Counted from the first letter of the stretch, positions 34,730 to 43,232 are shown. The stretch is DNA of 64,000 nt from Xanthomonas indica (GCF_040529045.1 NZ_CP131914.1:3394501-3458500), one strand, 5' to 3'. A program made the numbers and translations. The notes: generated by a model from the sequence alone, not told the origin.

Positions 34730-34742
34730 CCCCCCCCCCCCC
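34730..34742. repeat. Homopolymer of 13 C (G on the minus strand)
   Basis: A run of thirteen C in the 110-base gap between the GST start and the GNAT stop. Runs this long are prone to slipped-strand change and also to assembly error. Confidence 0.9.
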
Positions 34743-34767
34743 GACGACGCTCCGCCGCGGCCGCGGG

Positions 34768-35307
34768 TCAGCGCCGCGCCTGCCATTGCGCGCGCGACTG
34801 TCCCCAGACCTCGATCGGCTCCTGCGGCAGCGGCTCCGGCAATTGTCCGGGACGCAGATAGCGCGACCCGAGCTTGCCCGCCACCGCCTTGGAGTTGGCG
34901 TTGTCCGGCGCGATCACGTGGATCACCTCGCTCCAGCCCAACTGCGCGAACGCCCAGTCGATCGACGCCGCGGCCGCCTCCGGCGCATAGCCATGGCCCC
35001 AGTACGCACGCGCGATACCCCAACCGACCTCCGTGCCCGGCCAGCCGTGCGGCTGCCAGGGGCCGACCCGGCCGATCCACTGCCCGCTGCGCTTCTCGAT
35101 CACCGAGAACATCGCAAATCCCTGCAACTGCCAACTGCCGACCATCGTCGCCAGGCCGCGCCAGACGGCAGACGGCGCCTGCACCCCGCCGAGGTGATGC
35201 ATGGTCTCGACATCGGCGGAAAATGCGCAGAACGCCGCGAAATCCTCGGCGGTCGGCGGGCGCAGCAACAGGCGCTCGGTTTCCACGCGCACATCGAAGA
35301 CGCTCAT
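34768..35307 (-). CDS. GNAT family N-acetyltransferase
   Basis: A 179-residue protein of the RimJ/RimL-like GNAT subgroup. VETERLLLRPPTAEDFAAFCAF opens the fold, EVGWGIARAYWGHGYAPEAA carries the acetyl-CoA pyrophosphate loop (variant of Q/RxxGxG/A), and VIHVIAPDNANSKAVAGKLG is the conserved final strand-helix. Such enzymes acetylate protein N-termini or small amines; the target is unknown. AGGAG lies eight bases before the ATG. It follows the acyl-CoA dehydrogenase by 48 bases on the same strand. Confidence 0.88.
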   Translation of the reverse strand: MSVFDVRVETERLLLRPPTAEDFAAFCAFSADVETMHHLGGVQAPSAVWRGLATMVGSWQLQGFAMFSVIEKRSGQWIGRVGPWQPHGWPGTEVGWGIARAYWGHGYAPEAAAASIDWAFAQLGWSEVIHVIAPDNANSKAVAGKLGSRYLRPGQLPEPLPQEPIEVWGQSRAQWQARR

Positions 35308-35355
35308 CGTCGGTTCTCCTGCAAAACGGGCCCGCGCCACGCGCGGGACATGGAT

Positions 35356-36519
35356 TCAAAACGCATTGATACCGGTCAGCTCGCGACCGACCACCAGTTG
35401 GTGCACGGTCTCGGTGCCCTCGTAGGTGATCACCGATTCCAGGTTCAGCGCATGGCGGATCGCGCCGTAGTCGGTGGTGATGCCGGCGCCGCCGAGCAGG
35501 TCGCGACATTCGCGGGCGATGTCCAGGGCCATGCGCACGTTGTTCCACTTGGCCAGCGACACCTGCGCCGGCTGCAGCGTGCCGGCGTCCTTGAGCCGGC
35601 CCAGTTGCAGCGCGAGCAACTGCGCGGCGGCGATGCGCCGCGCCATGTCGGCCAGCTTGATCTGCGCGCTCTGGGTCGCCGCCAGCGGGCGTCCGAACAG
35701 CATGCGTTCGCCGGCATAGGCCAGCGCCTCGCGCAGGCAGGCGATGGCCGCGCCGATCGCGCCCCAACTGATGCCGTAGCGGGCCTGGGTCAGGCAGCCC
35801 AGCGGACCCTTCAGCCCGCGCACGCCGGGCAGGCGCTGGCTGTCGGGCAGGCGTACGTCGTCGAAGAACAGCGCCGAGGTCACCGAGGCGCGCAGGCTCA
35901 TCTTGTGGGCGATGTCCTGGGTGCCGAAGCCCGGGGTGCCGGACTCGACCAGGAAGCCCTGGATGCCGTCCTCGGTCTGCGCCCACACGATCGCCACGTC
36001 GGCGATGCTGCCGTTGGTGATCCACATCTTGCTGCCGCTCAAGCGCCAGCCATCGCCGTCGCGCACCGCGCGGGTCTGCATCGCCGCCGGATCGGAGCCG
36101 CCCTGCGACTCGGTCAGGCCGAAGCAGCCGATCGCGGTGCCGGCGGCCATCGCCGGCAGCCAGCGCTGGCGTTGCGCGTCGCTGCCGTAGGCGTGGATCG
36201 GGTACATGCACAGCGAGGACTGCACGCTGACGAAGCTGCGCAGGCCGCTGTCGCCGCGCTCCAGTTCCTGGCAGATCAGGCCGTAGCAGACCGCGTTGAG
36301 GCCGCCACCGCCCTGCCCGGCCGGCAGGCTGGCGCCAAGCAATCCCAACTGCGCCAGTTCCGGCACCAGTTCGCGCGGGAACCGCGCCTGGTCGAAGGCG
36401 TCGCCGATCACCGGCAGCACCCTGGCATCGACGAAGCACGCCACCGCCTGCTGGATCGCGCGTTCCTCCTCGCTCAGCAGCGCGGCTACGTTGAACAGGT
36501 CGTCGCAAGGCAGGGGCAT
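35356..36519 (-). CDS. gcdH: Glutaryl-CoA dehydrogenase (acyl-CoA dehydrogenase family)
   Basis: A 387-residue FAD enzyme predicted to oxidise and decarboxylate glutaryl-CoA to crotonyl-CoA in lysine/tryptophan breakdown. The stretch LRSFVSVQSSLCMYPIHAYG matches the glutaryl-CoA-specific segment including the arginine that binds the free carboxylate. CFGLTESQGGSDPAAM and SKMWITNGSIADVAIVWA are FAD/substrate motifs; the catalytic Glu lies in ITYEGTETVHQLVVGRELTG. Length fits the family (about 390). No other lysine-degradation gene is adjacent. Confidence 0.88.
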   Translation of the reverse strand: MPLPCDDLFNVAALLSEEERAIQQAVACFVDARVLPVIGDAFDQARFPRELVPELAQLGLLGASLPAGQGGGGLNAVCYGLICQELERGDSGLRSFVSVQSSLCMYPIHAYGSDAQRQRWLPAMAAGTAIGCFGLTESQGGSDPAAMQTRAVRDGDGWRLSGSKMWITNGSIADVAIVWAQTEDGIQGFLVESGTPGFGTQDIAHKMSLRASVTSALFFDDVRLPDSQRLPGVRGLKGPLGCLTQARYGISWGAIGAAIACLREALAYAGERMLFGRPLAATQSAQIKLADMARRIAAAQLLALQLGRLKDAGTLQPAQVSLAKWNNVRMALDIARECRDLLGGAGITTDYGAIRHALNLESVITYEGTETVHQLVVGRELTGINAF

Positions 36520-36582
36520 GGCGGTGTCCACGGCGAAAGCCGCATTGTATCGGCCCTGCCCGCGCCGCCACCCGCAGACAGA

Positions 36583-36610
36583 CGAAGGCCGGCGCAAGCG
36601 CCGGCCTTCG
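36583..36610 (-). terminator. Hairpin after the glycine-zipper gene
   Basis: CGAAGGCCGGCGC pairs perfectly with GCGCCGGCCTTCG (13 pairs, minimal loop) about 20 bases past the stop of the minus-strand gene and before the dehydrogenase start. There is only a weak U tract. Confidence 0.65.
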
Positions 36611-36631
36611 GAGATGCAACCTGGGTGCGCC

Positions 36632-37447
36632 TCAGCGCTGGCTGACGGCGCTGTCGCCGGCCGAGGCGGTCTGGGTGACCAGGCGGCCGTCCAGCACCGG
36701 CAGGCGGTCGCTGTTCGGGCGGTCGTCCATGCGCACGGTCTTTTCCTGGCCGTCGTAGCGATAGGTCACGTCGTAGCCCTTGACAACGTCCTGCGTGCCC
36801 ATGGCGATGCGGCTGCCCGGCTTGCTGTCCATGCGCATGGTGCCGGTGCTGCCGTCGTCGTTGCGGTAGGTGACGTTGTAGCCGGTGATGGTCGAGGACT
36901 GCGCAGTGCTGTTCTCGGTGTGGCACTGACGCTCGGTGCGGTCGACCACGCGGCCGCCGACGTGGTTCTGGTCGATGCGGTTGCCGATGAAGCCACCGGC
37001 CACCGCGCCGGCCGCGGTCGCGGCCTTGCGGCCATTGCCATGACCCACCTGGTTGCCGAGCAGGCCGCCGACCAGCGCACCGACCACGGTGCCGCCGACG
37101 TTGCCGTCGCGCTCGGGCAGGCGCTCCTGCACCACCACGTCGTTGCAGACCTGACGCGGGGTGGTGGTGGTGGAGGTCTCGCGCAGTGGCTCGGTACCGA
37201 TCACCTCGGCATAGCGCTGCTGTTTCTGGGTGATCGGGTCGACCCGCACCACGTCGGCGTAGTCCAGCTTGCCGCCGACGCTGTTGTCCAGCGCGCTGTC
37301 GCCACGCGTATTGTCCAGGGCCGGACGCACGTCGCTGTTGGCGACGTCCACCGGTTTGTCGCGATTGTTCATGAAGGCCGCGGTGGCGACGCCGCCGACC
37401 AGCAAGGCGCCAGCCGCGACCAGAACGGTTGTCGTAGTGCTTTTCAT
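36632..37447 (-). CDS. Glycine-zipper 2TM-domain envelope protein
   Basis: A 271-residue protein. An N-terminal hydrophobic segment (VLVAAGALLVGGVATAAF) acts as anchor or signal. Residues about 118-160 form the Rick-17kDa/2TM zipper: GGTVVGALVGGLLGNQVGHG and AATAAGAVAGGFIGNRID. The C-terminal part holds two copies of a strand motif (TGYNVTYRNDDGSTGTMRMD and KGYDVTYRYDGQEKTVRMDD), an internal duplication of about 38 residues. The family is linked to envelope stress and outer-membrane integrity, but the exact role is unknown. AGGAG lies seven bases before the ATG. Confidence 0.88.
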   Translation of the reverse strand: MKSTTTTVLVAAGALLVGGVATAAFMNNRDKPVDVANSDVRPALDNTRGDSALDNSVGGKLDYADVVRVDPITQKQQRYAEVIGTEPLRETSTTTTPRQVCNDVVVQERLPERDGNVGGTVVGALVGGLLGNQVGHGNGRKAATAAGAVAGGFIGNRIDQNHVGGRVVDRTERQCHTENSTAQSSTITGYNVTYRNDDGSTGTMRMDSKPGSRIAMGTQDVVKGYDVTYRYDGQEKTVRMDDRPNSDRLPVLDGRLVTQTASAGDSAVSQR

Positions 37448-37620
37448 GTGTGCTCTCCTGCGGGCTGACCGCGTTGTCTACGGTGCTGTGATTACCATGC
37501 GGAAGCTGAACCAATCCGCTCCCTATTCAGCAATGCGTCGGCGCCGCGACTGGTAACGCCGCCAGAACGTCGCCATATCGAGGCTGTTAGCGTTTCCACC
37601 GCTCCTCCGGAGGACGTGCC

Positions 37621-37857
37621 GTGCCCAATCCGATCGTGTATCCGCTGCTGCGCTGGGCGGGCAAATTGCGCTACCCGACGCTGTTCAAGATCACCGCCGG
37701 GCTGTTCGTGCTGAGCGTGCTGCTGCCCGACCCGGTGCCCTTCATCGACGAGATCGTGTTCGGCCTGGGCACCTTGCTGCTGGCCAACTGGAAGAGCCGC
37801 ACGCCGGCGCCGGCCACCGAGCCGCTGACCTCCACCGCGCGGCGCGTGCGCCGCTGA
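37621..37857 (+). CDS. Small membrane-associated protein, DUF6116-like
   Basis: A 78-residue protein starting with GTG after a strong GGAGGA. Residues 24-45 (ITAGLFVLSVLLPDPVPFID) and 46-56 (EIVFGLGTLLLANW) are hydrophobic, giving one or two membrane segments, followed by a basic tail (TARRVRR). The pattern LPDPVPFIDEI is typical of a small conserved xanthomonad/gamma-proteobacterial family. It ends six bases before tatD-like, so the two form an operon. Confidence 0.75.
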   Translation: MPNPIVYPLLRWAGKLRYPTLFKITAGLFVLSVLLPDPVPFIDEIVFGLGTLLLANWKSRTPAPATEPLTSTARRVRR

Positions 37858-37863
37858 GCGCCG

Positions 37864-38658
37864 ATGCCGTTGATCGACAGCCACTGCCACCTGGATGCGG
37901 AGGAGTTCGATCCGGACCGCGCCGCGGTGGTGGCGCGCGCGCAGGCGGCCGGTGTGCAGGCGCAGGTGGTGCCAGCGGTCACTGCGGCCTCCTGGCCCAA
38001 ACTGCGCGCGGTGTGCGCAGCCGCGCCCGGCCTGTATCCGGCGTACGGCCTGCATCCGCTGTTCCTGGACCAGCACCGCCCCGAGCACCTGCCCTTGCTC
38101 GGCGAATGGATCGAACGTGAGCGCCCCTGCGCCATCGGCGAGTGCGGCCTGGACTTCTTCGTCGAAGGGTTGGACGAAGCCGAGCAGCAGCGGTATTTCG
38201 TCGGGCAACTGCAACTGGCACGCACGTTCGACCTGCCGGTGATCGTGCATGCGCGGCGTGCGGTGGACGCGGTGATCCTGGCGATCCGCAAGGTCGGCGG
38301 CGTGCGTGGCGTGGTGCACAGTTTCGCCGGTAGCGCCGAGCAGGCCGCGCAGTTGCGCTCGCTGGAGTTCCTGATCGGCCTCGGCGGGCCGGTCACCTAC
38401 GAACGGGCGCAGCGCCTGCGCCGGCTCGCCGCCACGGTGCCCCTGGAGCAATTGCTGCTGGAAACCGATGCGCCCGACCAGCCCGATGCAGCGATCCGCG
38501 GGCAGCGCAACGAACCGGCGCGGCTGCGCACGGTGCTGGACACAATCGCCGCGCTGCGCGATGTGCCTGCTGCGGCCATCGCCGCGCAGACCACGGCCAA
38601 TGCGCGGCGGCTGTTCGGCCTGCCCGACGCGAGCGCCCGCACGCCCGTCGCCCCCTGA
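37864..38658 (+). CDS. TatD-family metal-dependent hydrolase
   Basis: A 264-residue protein of the YjjV/TatD group, two-metal phosphoesterases with DNase or aminoacyl-tRNA quality-control roles. Metal ligands are in DSHCHLD at residues 5-11, GECGLDFF, VIVHARRA, GVVHSFAG and LLETDAPD, all conserved. It follows the DUF6116 gene by six bases, sharing its upstream ribosome site region. There is no signal peptide. Confidence 0.93.
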   Translation: MPLIDSHCHLDAEEFDPDRAAVVARAQAAGVQAQVVPAVTAASWPKLRAVCAAAPGLYPAYGLHPLFLDQHRPEHLPLLGEWIERERPCAIGECGLDFFVEGLDEAEQQRYFVGQLQLARTFDLPVIVHARRAVDAVILAIRKVGGVRGVVHSFAGSAEQAAQLRSLEFLIGLGGPVTYERAQRLRRLAATVPLEQLLLETDAPDQPDAAIRGQRNEPARLRTVLDTIAALRDVPAAAIAAQTTANARRLFGLPDASARTPVAP

Positions 38659-39131
38659 CGCGGCACGTCGCTGCGAACAGCACACTTCGACACTGCGCGT
38701 CGCTTACTGACGCGTTGGCACAGGAAGCGACGCCAGCCGTCGGCCGCGTATGGCATGGCTGCAAGCGCCTGGTGTGGCGCCTCGCCTGGCGAGGCAGCTT
38801 TCGTCCGAAACTGTGAACTGAGCAGCCTGATCGCCGTGCTTTCGCGAGGTTTCGGCATGCTCGCTTCTGCTACTGTGCACCGCGCTGAAACGGCGAGCGG
38901 CTCCTTTGTCCGCCAGGCACCGGAGTGTGAATCCGTTCGCTTTCAGCAAAGGCTTGGCGGCCGGCTCGATGGCACGCGTTCTGGCAGATCGGATCCTCCT
39001 GGCGTGAAACAACCGGCAAGCCGCATCCCCTACCCGCTTCTCCACGGCGCGCGGCGCACGCACGCGATCGTGTCGTCCTGCGCTGCCGCTCCGGCGCGAA
39101 CGACGATGGCGCGCACCCGGGCGCTGCGACG
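38659..39131. other. Gap between the TatD gene and the EAL gene
   Basis: I find no supported gene in 470 bases. A short palindrome GCCTCGCC/GGCGAGGC occurs near 38780-38797 and might end the upstream transcript. The remainder shows nothing recognisable. Confidence 0.55.
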
Positions 39132-40547
39132 ATGAAGAGCGGCACGAGTTCGGAAAAACCCGCCTCCAACGGCGAAAGCTGGGTCTCCCTGAAATTCCGC
39201 GACAGCAATCGCAGCCGCAAGATGCGCAGCACCCTGACCCTGGCCGGGGTCTCGTGCACCACGCTCGGCGCCCTGTGGACGGTGTGCTACCTGTATTACG
39301 GCCGGCCGGAGTTGGCGTTCGCCTTCGTCGGACTGACCGCCGTGGGCCTGCTGGCGCTGGGCCGCCGCCGCCATTGCGACGAGGCCTCGCTGTCGCTGGT
39401 GGCGCACGGCATCTTCGTCGTGGTGCTGGTGATCTCGATCATCGACGCGCCGATCGGCACGGTGCCGCGCTCGGTGCATACCTTCTTCCTGCCGCTGGCG
39501 GCCGGCGCGCTGTTCGTGTTCGACCGCAGCCGCCGCTACCGCGCGCTGGTGTTCCCGCTGGCCTGCCTGGGTGCCTTCGTCGCGTTCGGCTCGGGCGAAC
39601 TGGACTGGCTGGCGCCGGCGTCCTCGCCACCGCTGGGGATGCGCCGGCTCGGCGCGATCTCCAACATGGCGTGCGCGGCCGGCTTGCTGGCGGCGATCCT
39701 GCACATCTACCGCAACGACGTGAACGCGCGCATTTCGCTGGAGCGGGAATTGGCGCGTGCGGTCGGCAACAACGAGATCGAGGTGTTGTACCAGCCGCAG
39801 GTCAACGCGAACGGCCACATGCTCGGGGCCGAGGCGCTGGTGCGCTGGCGGCACCCCAGCGGCAAGCTGCTGACCCCGGACAAGTTCATCCCGCTGGCCG
39901 AAGAGAGCCAATTGATTCGCGAAGTGGGACTGGAAGTGCTGCGTCAGGTCTGCCGCACGCTGCGGCGCTGGTCGCTGGAACCGGACCTGCGTGCCCTAGT
40001 GGTGGCGGTGAACGTCAGCCCGGTGCAGTTGCTCGATCCCAACTTCGTGGCCTCGGTGAAGCAGGTGATCACCAGCGAGGGCGTGGCGCCGGCATCGCTG
40101 GAATTCGAGCTGACCGAGTCGGCGCTGTACGTGGACACCGCCGGGGTGCGCGCCAAGATGCACGAACTCAAGACCTTCGGCATCGGCTGGGCACTGGACG
40201 ACTTCGGCACCGGCTTCTCGTCGCTGGCGATGCTCAGGACGCTCCCCGTCACCAAGCTCAAGATCGACCGGCAGTTCGTCAACGACGCCAAGGCCGACGA
40301 ATCCTCGCGGCGCCTGCTGGCCAAGATCGTGGAGATCTCCGAGGTGATGGGCATGGTCGCGCTCGCCGAAGGCATCGAGGATGCGCAGCAGTGCGAGATG
40401 CTCTCGGCGATGGGCTGCCGGCACTTCCAGGGGTTCCTGTTCGGCCGGCCGCAGCCGGCGCAGGACCTGGAACGGCTGGCCACGCTGCAGGCCGGCACCG
40501 AGCGCAACCTGGCGAACGCTGCGCCGCCGCCAGCCGCCACGCGCTAG
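39132..40547 (+). CDS. Membrane EAL-domain cyclic-di-GMP phosphodiesterase
   Basis: A 471-residue protein. Residues 35-195 contain about six hydrophobic segments forming an uncharacterised membrane sensor. The EAL domain from about 205 has the full active-site set: GAEALVRW (EAL at 234-236), VNVSPVQLLD, FELTESALY, DDFGTGFSSL, KLKIDRQFV, LAEGIED and QGFLFGRP. It should therefore hydrolyse c-di-GMP. There is no GGDEF domain. It works against cyclases such as the one at 16561. Its stop codon overlaps that of the convergent tcdA gene in a CTAG. Confidence 0.93.
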   Translation: MKSGTSSEKPASNGESWVSLKFRDSNRSRKMRSTLTLAGVSCTTLGALWTVCYLYYGRPELAFAFVGLTAVGLLALGRRRHCDEASLSLVAHGIFVVVLVISIIDAPIGTVPRSVHTFFLPLAAGALFVFDRSRRYRALVFPLACLGAFVAFGSGELDWLAPASSPPLGMRRLGAISNMACAAGLLAAILHIYRNDVNARISLERELARAVGNNEIEVLYQPQVNANGHMLGAEALVRWRHPSGKLLTPDKFIPLAEESQLIREVGLEVLRQVCRTLRRWSLEPDLRALVVAVNVSPVQLLDPNFVASVKQVITSEGVAPASLEFELTESALYVDTAGVRAKMHELKTFGIGWALDDFGTGFSSLAMLRTLPVTKLKIDRQFVNDAKADESSRRLLAKIVEISEVMGMVALAEGIEDAQQCEMLSAMGCRHFQGFLFGRPQPAQDLERLATLQAGTERNLANAAPPPAATR

Positions 40548-41356
40548 GCGGCCGCGGCCTCGCGCGCCGCGGCGCGCTTCAACAGCATCTCCAGGGCCTT
40601 GCCGACTGCGGCGAAGGCGAACGCACCGGTGATGTGGGTGGCCGCGCCCAGGCCGGCGCCGCAGTCCAGGTTCAAGGCCGCATCCGGCCCCAGCGCCGGG
40701 CGCAGTCCACAGACGCTGCCGTCGGCCTGCGGGTAGCGCACGTTCTCCAGCGAGTACACCGCCGGCACGCCGAAATAGCGCTGCGGGTTCTTGGGAAAGT
40801 TGAACTCGCTGCGCAGTTTCTTGCGGATCAACGCCAGCATCGCGTCGTGCTCGGTGCGCGACACGTCGCGGATCCGCACCAGGGTCGGATCGGTGCGTCC
40901 GCCGGCCGAGCCCACCGTCAGCAGCGGCAGCTTGCGCCGCCGGCACCAGGCGATGGTCTCGACCTTGACCCGGAAGCTGTCGCAGGCATCGATCACCAGG
41001 TCGAAGCCGGCATCGAGCAGGTCGGCGATGTTGGTCGGGGTCAGGAAGGCCTCGACCGCGACCGCCTCGATCTGCGGGTTGATCGCCACGCAGCGCTCGG
41101 CCATCGCCACCGCCTTGTTGCGCCCGTACTGCCCGGCCAGCGCCGGCAACTGCCGGTTGGTGTTGGAGACGCAGATGTCGTCGGCGTCGATCAGGGTCAC
41201 ATGGCCGACCGCCGAACGCGCCAGCGCCTCCACCACCCACGAGCCGACCCCGCCCATGCCCACCACCGCCACCCGGCACTGCGCCAGCCGCCCGATCGTG
41301 CCTTGCCCGTAGAGCCGGTCGATGCCGGCGAAACGCTCGCGCCATTGTTCGTTCAT
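40544..41356 (-). CDS. tcdA: tRNA threonylcarbamoyladenosine dehydratase TcdA (CsdL)
   Basis: A 270-residue E1-like enzyme that cyclises t6A37 of ANN-decoding tRNAs in an ATP-dependent step. RFAGIDRLYG opens the family; the nucleotide site is VAVVGMGGVGSWVVEAL, then IDADDICVSNTNRQ and the adenylation segment VIDACDSFRVK. PNPQRYFGVPA-type and GAGLGAATHITGAFAF segments follow. ATG 41356 is preferred to GTG 41362. Its stop interlocks with that of the EAL gene. Confidence 0.93.
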   Translation of the reverse strand: MNEQWRERFAGIDRLYGQGTIGRLAQCRVAVVGMGGVGSWVVEALARSAVGHVTLIDADDICVSNTNRQLPALAGQYGRNKAVAMAERCVAINPQIEAVAVEAFLTPTNIADLLDAGFDLVIDACDSFRVKVETIAWCRRRKLPLLTVGSAGGRTDPTLVRIRDVSRTEHDAMLALIRKKLRSEFNFPKNPQRYFGVPAVYSLENVRYPQADGSVCGLRPALGPDAALNLDCGAGLGAATHITGAFAFAAVGKALEMLLKRAAAREAAAA

Positions 41357-41388
41357 CCGCACATTTTAGAGGATCGCTGGGTGGAGTC

Positions 41389-41422
41389 GGGATTCGGGAT
41401 TGGGGATTGGGGATTGGGGATT
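41389..41422 (+). repeat. GGGGATT heptamer run
   Basis: Four to five tandem units (first one GGGATTC) directly upstream of a small cytochrome gene and between divergent starts. Same family as 3289 and 51938. Confidence 0.85.
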
Positions 41423-41501
41423 GCGCCGCTGGTCTGCGCGGGCGACGCCGTCGGCGGCGGCAGGCGTACCATCGGCGTTCCTTCCCGCCGCGCCTGCCGC
41501 C

Positions 41502-41930
41502 ATGGCCAAGCCGACGCCACCCGCCTCCGTCTCCCGCTATCTGTTCGTGTTGCTGGCCGGACTGCTGCTCGGCCTGGTGCTGACGGTGATGGCGCTGCGC
41601 GCGGTACAGGCGCGGCAGGATCCGTTCCCGCGCAGCCTGATGCAGGTCATGGGCAAGCAACTGGCGTTGCTCGAACGCGACACGGCGCACCGGCAATGCA
41701 GCGGCGCCGGTCCGCAGGCGCGCCTGCGCACGTTGCGCCTGCTCGGCGACACGCTGGACACGGCGTTCCCCGACCTGGCCGACGACAGTCGCTTTCGCGA
41801 GCACGCCGAGGCGCTGCGCGCCGGCGTGGATGCGGCGCTGGCACAGCCGCCGGCCGACTGCGCCGCGCTGGTGCAGGCACGCCAGCGGATCGACGAACGC
41901 TGCGACGCCTGCCACCGCGATTTCCGCTGA
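41502..41930 (+). CDS. Membrane-anchored small c-type cytochrome-like protein
   Basis: A 142-residue protein. An N-terminal anchor (YLFVLLAGLLLGLVLTVMAL, residues 13-32) is followed by a helical domain, and a single haem-binding motif CDACH lies at the very C-terminus. This resembles class II (c'-type) cytochromes, four-helix bundles with the haem site near the end. A methionine sixth ligand is not assigned. The start at 41502 avoids an upstream frame made by the heptamer repeat. Role unknown; electron transfer or gas sensing is possible. Confidence 0.75.
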   Translation: MAKPTPPASVSRYLFVLLAGLLLGLVLTVMALRAVQARQDPFPRSLMQVMGKQLALLERDTAHRQCSGAGPQARLRTLRLLGDTLDTAFPDLADDSRFREHAEALRAGVDAALAQPPADCAALVQARQRIDERCDACHRDFR

Positions 41931-42230
41931 GCATCCGACGAGCTCGGACGAACGTCCTGCGCCCGTCTGGCGGCATGCGATCCGCGCAGATCGATGTCGA
42001 CACGGTCCGCGTTTCCGCCGCCGTGCCATTGCGCAGATCGCGGAGCCGCCGACGCGCTGTGTGCCGACTGCCCCCTCGCACGCTTGCATGAATTGCCGCT
42101 GACGCCGGCCGCGGCGAGGCTGAACGGCACCTGCCAGGGTTGGCGTTGCATTCACGCAGGGGTGGACAGGATGCGTGCGAACGCGGCGCTGCCGCCGCGC
42201 TCCACACACTGTCTGTCGAGGAGAGCACCC
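41931..42230. other. Gap before the glycine-zipper lipoprotein
   Basis: Three hundred bases with no supported gene. An open frame continuous with the next gene encodes a Cys/His-containing stretch but lacks a ribosome site and family resemblance. Confidence 0.5.
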
Positions 42231-42713
42231 ATGAAGATTCAACTGATGGCCACCGCTGCCGTGGCGACCCTGGCGCTGGCAGGCTGCGCCACGTCCCCCG
42301 GCTATGGCGGCGGTTACGGCGGCGGCTACAGCCAGCCGGCGCGCGGCGGTTACACCCAGACCCGCTGCGCCGACTGCGGCATCGTCACCCGCATCGACAC
42401 CGTGTCCTCGGGCCGCACCGCGCCGTCGGCCACCGGCGCGATCCTGGGCGGCATCGTCGGCGCGGTCGCCGGCCACGAGATTTCGGACCACACCGGCGGC
42501 AGCAAGGGCAACCAGAACGTGTCGGCGGTAGCCGGCGCGGCGGCCGGCGCGCTGGCCGGCAACCAGATCCAGAAGAACGTCACCAGCGACACCTACGACG
42601 TGCACGTGCAGATGGACGACGGTCGGGTGATCGTGGTCAACCAGCGCGACCTGGCCGGCGTGCGCGAGAACACCTACGTGCGCGTGGTCAACGGGCGCGT
42701 GGTGCCGCGCTGA
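42231..42713 (+). CDS. Glycine-zipper 2TM-domain lipoprotein (SlyB/Pcp-like)
   Basis: A 160-residue lipoprotein with lipobox ALAGC (Cys near residue 19), then a Gly/Tyr-rich stretch with GYGGGYGGGYSQP. CADCGIVTRIDTV precedes the zipper GAILGGIVGAVAGHEISD and AGAAAGALAGNQIQ. The C-terminal strand pair is YDVHVQMDDGRVIVVNQ and YVRVVNGRVVPR. SlyB-like proteins respond to envelope stress and sit in the outer membrane. GAGGAGAG lies seven bases before the ATG. It resembles the gene at 36632, but the two are not adjacent. Confidence 0.9.
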   Translation: MKIQLMATAAVATLALAGCATSPGYGGGYGGGYSQPARGGYTQTRCADCGIVTRIDTVSSGRTAPSATGAILGGIVGAVAGHEISDHTGGSKGNQNVSAVAGAAAGALAGNQIQKNVTSDTYDVHVQMDDGRVIVVNQRDLAGVRENTYVRVVNGRVVPR

Positions 42714-42739
42714 TTCGCGCCGGCGGCATTGCCTGAAAC

Positions 42740-42770
42740 GCAAAAAGGCCCGCACTGCGGGCCTTTTTGC
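42740..42770. terminator. Bidirectional intrinsic terminator
   Basis: GCAAAAAGGCCCGC and GCGGGCCTTTTTGC pair over a three-base loop. The A and T tracts provide U runs on both strands, suiting the convergent lipoprotein and cold-shock genes. Confidence 0.9.
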
Positions 42771-42803
42771 TGCGCGTGGCGCGACGCGGCGCGCGACGGC
42801 GAC

Positions 42804-43022
42804 TCAGAGCGGCTGCACCGCGTCGGCCTGCAGGCCCTTCTGGCCCTGCACCACGGTGAAGCTGACCTTCTGGCCTTCCTTCAGGCTCTTGAAGCCCTGG
42901 GTCTGGATGGCGCGGAAGTGCACGAACACGTCTTCGCCGTTCTCGCGGCTGATGAAACCGAAACCCTTGGCATCGTTGAACCACTTCACGATGCCGTTTT
43001 CGCGATTGCCAGTACCGTTCAT
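42804..43022 (-). CDS. Cold-shock protein (CspA family)
   Basis: A 72-residue single-stranded nucleic-acid chaperone. [21 protein letters not shown] contains RNP1 (KGFGFI) and VFVHFRAI contains RNP2; [17 protein letters not shown] closes the five-strand barrel. The extra four N-terminal residues are common in xanthomonads. AAGGAG precedes the ATG at 43022 by about nine bases. A candidate promoter about 180 bases upstream implies a long 5' leader, a feature used by many csp mRNAs for cold-dependent translation. Confidence 0.95.
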   Translation of the reverse strand: MNGTGNRENGIVKWFNDAKGFGFISRENGEDVFVHFRAIQTQGFKSLKEGQKVSFTVVQGQKGLQADAVQPL

Positions 43023-43203
43023 GATCGACTTACTCCTTGGAACACGTCTCAGGGGTGGGTACGCCGGGGGTGCGGCGGCTGGTTGCAAGGAGGAAGCGAG
43101 GTATAACGATGTAGCGGATCGATGGATCTACCGCATCAGGCCACGATTCACGGTGACCTTTGCAAACGCAGCGGCTGCAACTTACCCCGGCCAAAATGAA
43201 AAT

Positions 43204-43232
43204 GCAATCATCAAAAAGACCCCATCTGTCAA
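43204..43232 (-). promoter_or_regulatory. Candidate promoter of the cold-shock gene
   Basis: On the minus strand a perfect TTGACA is followed after 17 bases by GATTGC, in an AT-rich patch of an otherwise GC-rich region. Transcription from here would give a leader of about 175 nucleotides. Confidence 0.5.

Noticed and set aside
41994-42230. N-terminal extension of the glycine-zipper lipoprotein with several Cys and His
   Set aside because: The lipobox-bearing start at 42231 has a strong GAGGAGAG, and an extension would bury the signal peptide.
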